Positions 5,086-7,758 of a stretch of DNA of 7,758 nucleotides are shown here, one piece after another. The notes beneath the pieces were generated by a model that saw nothing but the letters and a program-made list of their open reading frames with translations, was not told the origin of the DNA and did not search any database. The position numbers were made by a program, and so were the translations under genes. Origin of the DNA: Tannockella sp964372125 (lineage in GTDB: Bacteria > Bacillota_I > Bacilli_A > Erysipelotrichales > Coprobacillaceae); the NCBI GenBank assembly GCA_964372125.1, contig CAYJPL010000047.1, positions 1 through 7,758 of the forward strand, in the 5' to 3' direction. How positions within the stretch are numbered: the stretch's first letter is position 1; every line of letters begins with the position of its first letter.

Positions 5086-7758
5086 GATTAAAAAAGTCAT
5101 CTTCCATTTCACTAAACATTGCAAGTTCCGATTCTCTCATTTCCTCTTCTTCTTGCGCGATTTGTTCTGGTGATTTTAACGGACCTCTTAAACCTGTACC
5201 TGCTGGTAATAATTTACCAATTAATACATTTTCTTTTAATCCGATTAACTCATCACGTTTACCTTTAATTGATGCATCAGTTAAGATTTTTGTTGTCTCT
5301 TGGAATGATGCAGCAGATAAGAATGATTCAGTTTCAAGTGATGCTTTTGTAATACCTAATAAGATTGGTCTTGCAACTGCAGGACGTTTGCTTGTTAATA
5401 ATGAATCCTTGTTCAATGCTGTAAAATCAACAACATTAATGTGTGTACCAGGAAGTGCTCCTGTATCTCCACCTTCAACAATTCTCATTTTACGTAACAT
5501 TTGTTTAACAATTACTTCAATATGCTTATCAGAGATTTCAATCCCTTGAATACGGTATACTTTTTGTACTTCTTTTAAGATGTAGTTTTCAACAGTTTCT
5601 AGATCAGAAACTGCTAGTAATTCTTTAGGATCAACTGATCCTTCAGTAATTTTAGCACCAATTTTAACTGGTGTATCTACAGCTACACGTAACTTAGCAC
5701 CATAAGGAGCTAAATAACTTTTTGATTCTAAAGCATTTGTGATTACAACTTCACTACGACCACTATTATCAATAATTGCAGTTACAGTTCCTTCGATCTC
5801 ACTAATGATAGATTTTGCTTTTGGATTACGCGCTTCAAATAACTCTTGGATACGAGGTAAACCTTGAGTGATATCGGCTCCACCGGCAACCCCACCCATG
5901 TGGAATGTACGCATTGTAAGCTGTGTACCAGGTTCCCCGATTGACTGTGCTGCCATGATTCCAACCGTCTCACCTACTTCAACTAAATTACCAGTTGCAA
6001 GGTTACGACCGTAACATTTTTGACATACACCACGTTTTGCACTACATCCTAGTACTGAACGTATTTCTACTTTTTTGACACCTGCTAATTCTATTTCATC
6101 AGCAATTGTTTCATTAATCATTTGATCTGCATCAATTAAGACTTCTCCAGTTTCTGGGTGAATTACAGCTTTTTGGCTATAACGTCCAACTAAACGGTCT
6201 CTTAATGGAACGATAGTTGTATTATCCGTAGTGTTAACTAAGGCACTTACCATAAATCCTCTATCTGTTCCACAATCTTCTTGAGAAACAATTACTTCTT
6301 GAGCAACGTCTACTAAACGTCTTGTTAAGTAACCTGAATCGGCTGTTTTTAAGGCAGTATCTGTAGAACCTTTTCTGGCTCCATGGGTAGATGCGAAGAA
6401 TTCTGAAGCAGTAAGTCCCTCTCTAAATGAAGATTTGATTGGGATTTCCATTGTTTCCCCTTTTGGATTTGACATTAGTCCACGCATACCTACTAACTGC
6501 GTAAAGTTCGAGATGTTACCACGGGCACCAGAATCAGACATGATGAAGATTGGATTTTTTGCATCCGCTTCGAAGTCAGATTTAACAACTTCCTGTACTT
6601 GATCTTTTACACTACTCCATAACTTGATAACGATTTGTTTTCTTTCTTCTTCAGTGATTTTACCTTTACGATAATACCCTTTGATTACTTCAAGTTGAGC
6701 ATCTGCTTTTTCAAATAATTCATATTTAGCTTCAGGAACCTGAATATCATATACAGATACTGTAATACCTGCAATTGTCGAATAATAGAACCCCTGATCT
6801 TTTAGCTTATCTAACATGATACTTGTATTTGATAACTCAGAATTAATAAATACCTCATTGATAATATTTTCTAATGCTTTTTTGTTTAATGGTTTAATTA
6901 TTTCTTTTGCTTCAATATGTTCTTTAACATTTACCCCTACTGGTACAAAGTACTCATCTGGTGTAGCTACTAAATTACGTGCTGAAGGTTCATTAATGAA
7001 TGGGAATGCCCCATCAAATATTTCATTGAAGAAAATTTTACCAACCGTTGTAATTAAATAGTTTCTATTTTGTTCTTCTGTAAATGTTTGATTGTTAAGT
7101 GATGATGCACGAATTGCAACTCTAGTATGTAAATGTACTGATTTAGCATTGTATGCATGCATTACTTCACTCTTATCTGCAAAGATAGTTCCTTGCCCTG
7201 GCGCTTCTGGATCTTCTAAAGTTAAATAGTAGTTCCCTAGTACCATATCCTGAGATGGAGTAACGATTGGTTTACCATCTTTAGGACCTAAGATATTGTT
7301 AGAACCTAACATTAATTGTCTTGCTTCTTGAATTGCTTCTTTACCTAAAGGTACATGCACCGCCATTTGGTCACCGTCAAAGTCGGCATTAAATGCAGGC
7401 GTTACAAGTGGATGAAGACGAATTGCACGTCCTTCTACTAATTTTGGTTCGAACGCTTGGATCCCTAATCTATGTAGAGTTGGTGCACGGTTTAGTAATA
7501 CTGGATGTTCTTTAATTACATCTTCGACGATTGGCCAAATACGATCATCCATTTTATCGATTAATCTTTCAGCAGCTTTAATATTAGTTGCTAGTTGTCT
7601 TTTTACTAATCCATTAATAACAAATGGTTTAAATAAGTTTAATGCCATCTCACGTGGAATACCACATTGATACATTTTTAAATCTGGACCTACTGCGATA
7701 ACCGAACGTCCTGAGTAGTCAACACGTTTACCTAGTAAGTTTTGACGGAAACGTCCTT
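5072..7758 (-). CDS. rpoC: DNA-directed RNA polymerase subunit beta' (3' portion, 5' end beyond window)
   Basis: This is the catalytic beta' subunit of RNA polymerase. The reading frame is open to the window edge, giving 894 residues; the first ATG, at 7675, is internal because the codons upstream of it (7676-7756) encode the conserved GRFRQNLLGKRVDYSGRS segment. Compared with the roughly 1200 residues of Firmicutes RpoC, about 300-330 N-terminal residues (zinc ribbon, clamp) are missing. Visible elements, numbered from the first full codon, are the Mg2+-binding NADFDGD at about 123-129 (bases 7370-7390), the bridge helix region at about 450-487, the second zinc site (Cys 495, 571, 578, 581) and the trigger loop (MRTFHMGG) at about 615. 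The trigger loop runs on without the large insertion found in proteobacterial beta', as expected for Firmicutes. The C-terminus is an acidic tail. The gene is intact where visible and is presumably preceded by rpoB. Confidence 0.98.
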   Translation of the reverse strand, partial: GRFRQNLLGKRVDYSGRSVIAVGPDLKMYQCGIPREMALNLFKPFVINGLVKRQLATNIKAAERLIDKMDDRIWPIVEDVIKEHPVLLNRAPTLHRLGIQAFEPKLVEGRAIRLHPLVTPAFNADFDGDQMAVHVPLGKEAIQEARQLMLGSNNILGPKDGKPIVTPSQDMVLGNYYLTLEDPEAPGQGTIFADKSEVMHAYNAKSVHLHTRVAIRASSLNNQTFTEEQNRNYLITTVGKIFFNEIFDGAFPFINEPSARNLVATPDEYFVPVGVNVKEHIEAKEIIKPLNKKALENIINEVFINSELSNTSIMLDKLKDQGFYYSTIAGITVSVYDIQVPEAKYELFEKADAQLEVIKGYYRKGKITEEERKQIVIKLWSSVKDQVQEVVKSDFEADAKNPIFIMSDSGARGNISNFTQLVGMRGLMSNPKGETMEIPIKSSFREGLTASEFFASTHGARKGSTDTALKTADSGYLTRRLVDVAQEVIVSQEDCGTDRGFMVSALVNTTDNTTIVPLRDRLVGRYSQKAVIHPETGEVLIDADQMINETIADEIELAGVKKVEIRSVLGCSAKRGVCQKCYGRNLATGNLVEVGETVGIMAAQSIGEPGTQLTMRTFHMGGVAGGADITQGLPRIQELFEARNPKAKSIISEIEGTVTAIIDNSGRSEVVITNALESKSYLAPYGAKLRVAVDTPVKIGAKITEGSVDPKELLAVSDLETVENYILKEVQKVYRIQGIEISDKHIEVIVKQMLRKMRIVEGGDTGALPGTHINVVDFTALNKDSLLTSKRPAVARPILLGITKASLETESFLSAASFQETTKILTDASIKGKRDELIGLKENVLIGKLLPAGTGLRGPLKSPEQIAQEEEEMRESELAMFSEMEDDFFNQVGE

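Noticed and set aside
5782..5973. Minus-strand 63-residue frame inside rpoC
   Set aside because: It is an alternative frame through the conserved trigger-loop region and has no ribosome binding site or family resemblance.
6816..7061. Plus-strand 81-residue frame inside rpoC
   Set aside because: Antisense to rpoC codons, without a start signal or recognisable domain.
5072..7675. rpoC starting at the ATG at 7675
   Set aside because: The frame is open upstream to the window edge and encodes a conserved RpoC segment, so this methionine is internal.
1..7758. A novel defence, mobile or biosynthetic system
   Set aside because: All protein-coding space is accounted for by rpoC, str operon genes and one PTS IIA gene; gaps are short and hold promoters and terminators. 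No transposase, integrase, direct-repeat array or tRNA was seen.

Overview
This window is ordinary housekeeping DNA from a low-GC Gram-positive bacterium, with every gene on the minus strand. In transcription order (right to left) it holds the 3' three quarters of rpoC, the str operon rpsL-rpsG-fusA-tuf, a single-gene transcription unit for a PTS lactose/cellobiose-type enzyme IIA, and at the left edge a strong promoter with what looks like the leader of a ribosomal RNA operon. The DNA is AT-rich. The ribosomal proteins and elongation factors resemble the Firmicutes forms; S12 carries the Gram-positive insertion. All five complete genes and rpoC end in TAA, and Trp is read only from TGG, so the standard bacterial code applies and a UGA-Trp Mycoplasma/Spiroplasma is excluded. 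A consensus CcpA operator (cre) also points to Firmicutes sensu lato. An Erysipelotrichia-like lineage is my guess, not something the sequence proves.

Layout: rpoC (5072-7758, 5' end outside the window) ends in a Rho-independent terminator whose loop contains the stop codon. The str operon then restarts from its own near-consensus promoter (4993-5021), with a leader of about 80 nt. rpsL, rpsG and fusA are spaced 28 and 39 bases apart. An 83-base gap with a possible extra promoter precedes tuf, and a strong terminator follows it. The rplGB (L7Ae-like) gene that lies between rpoC and rpsL in Bacillus is absent here. Next comes a promoter overlapped by a perfect cre site, driving the 102-residue IIA protein, which has its own terminator. 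The last 112 bases hold an A/T-tract region, a TTGACT-17-TATTAT promoter and a leader ending in a boxA-like TTGAAAAC at the window edge.

Functionally the window is the transcription and translation core (RNA polymerase beta', S12, S7, EF-G, EF-Tu, probably rRNA next), interrupted by one sugar-transport gene under probable carbon catabolite control. I see no mobile element, CRISPR array, tRNA or novel multi-gene system. The interesting points are regulatory: where operons are separated, the cre-controlled lone IIA gene, and the probable rRNA operon at the left edge.
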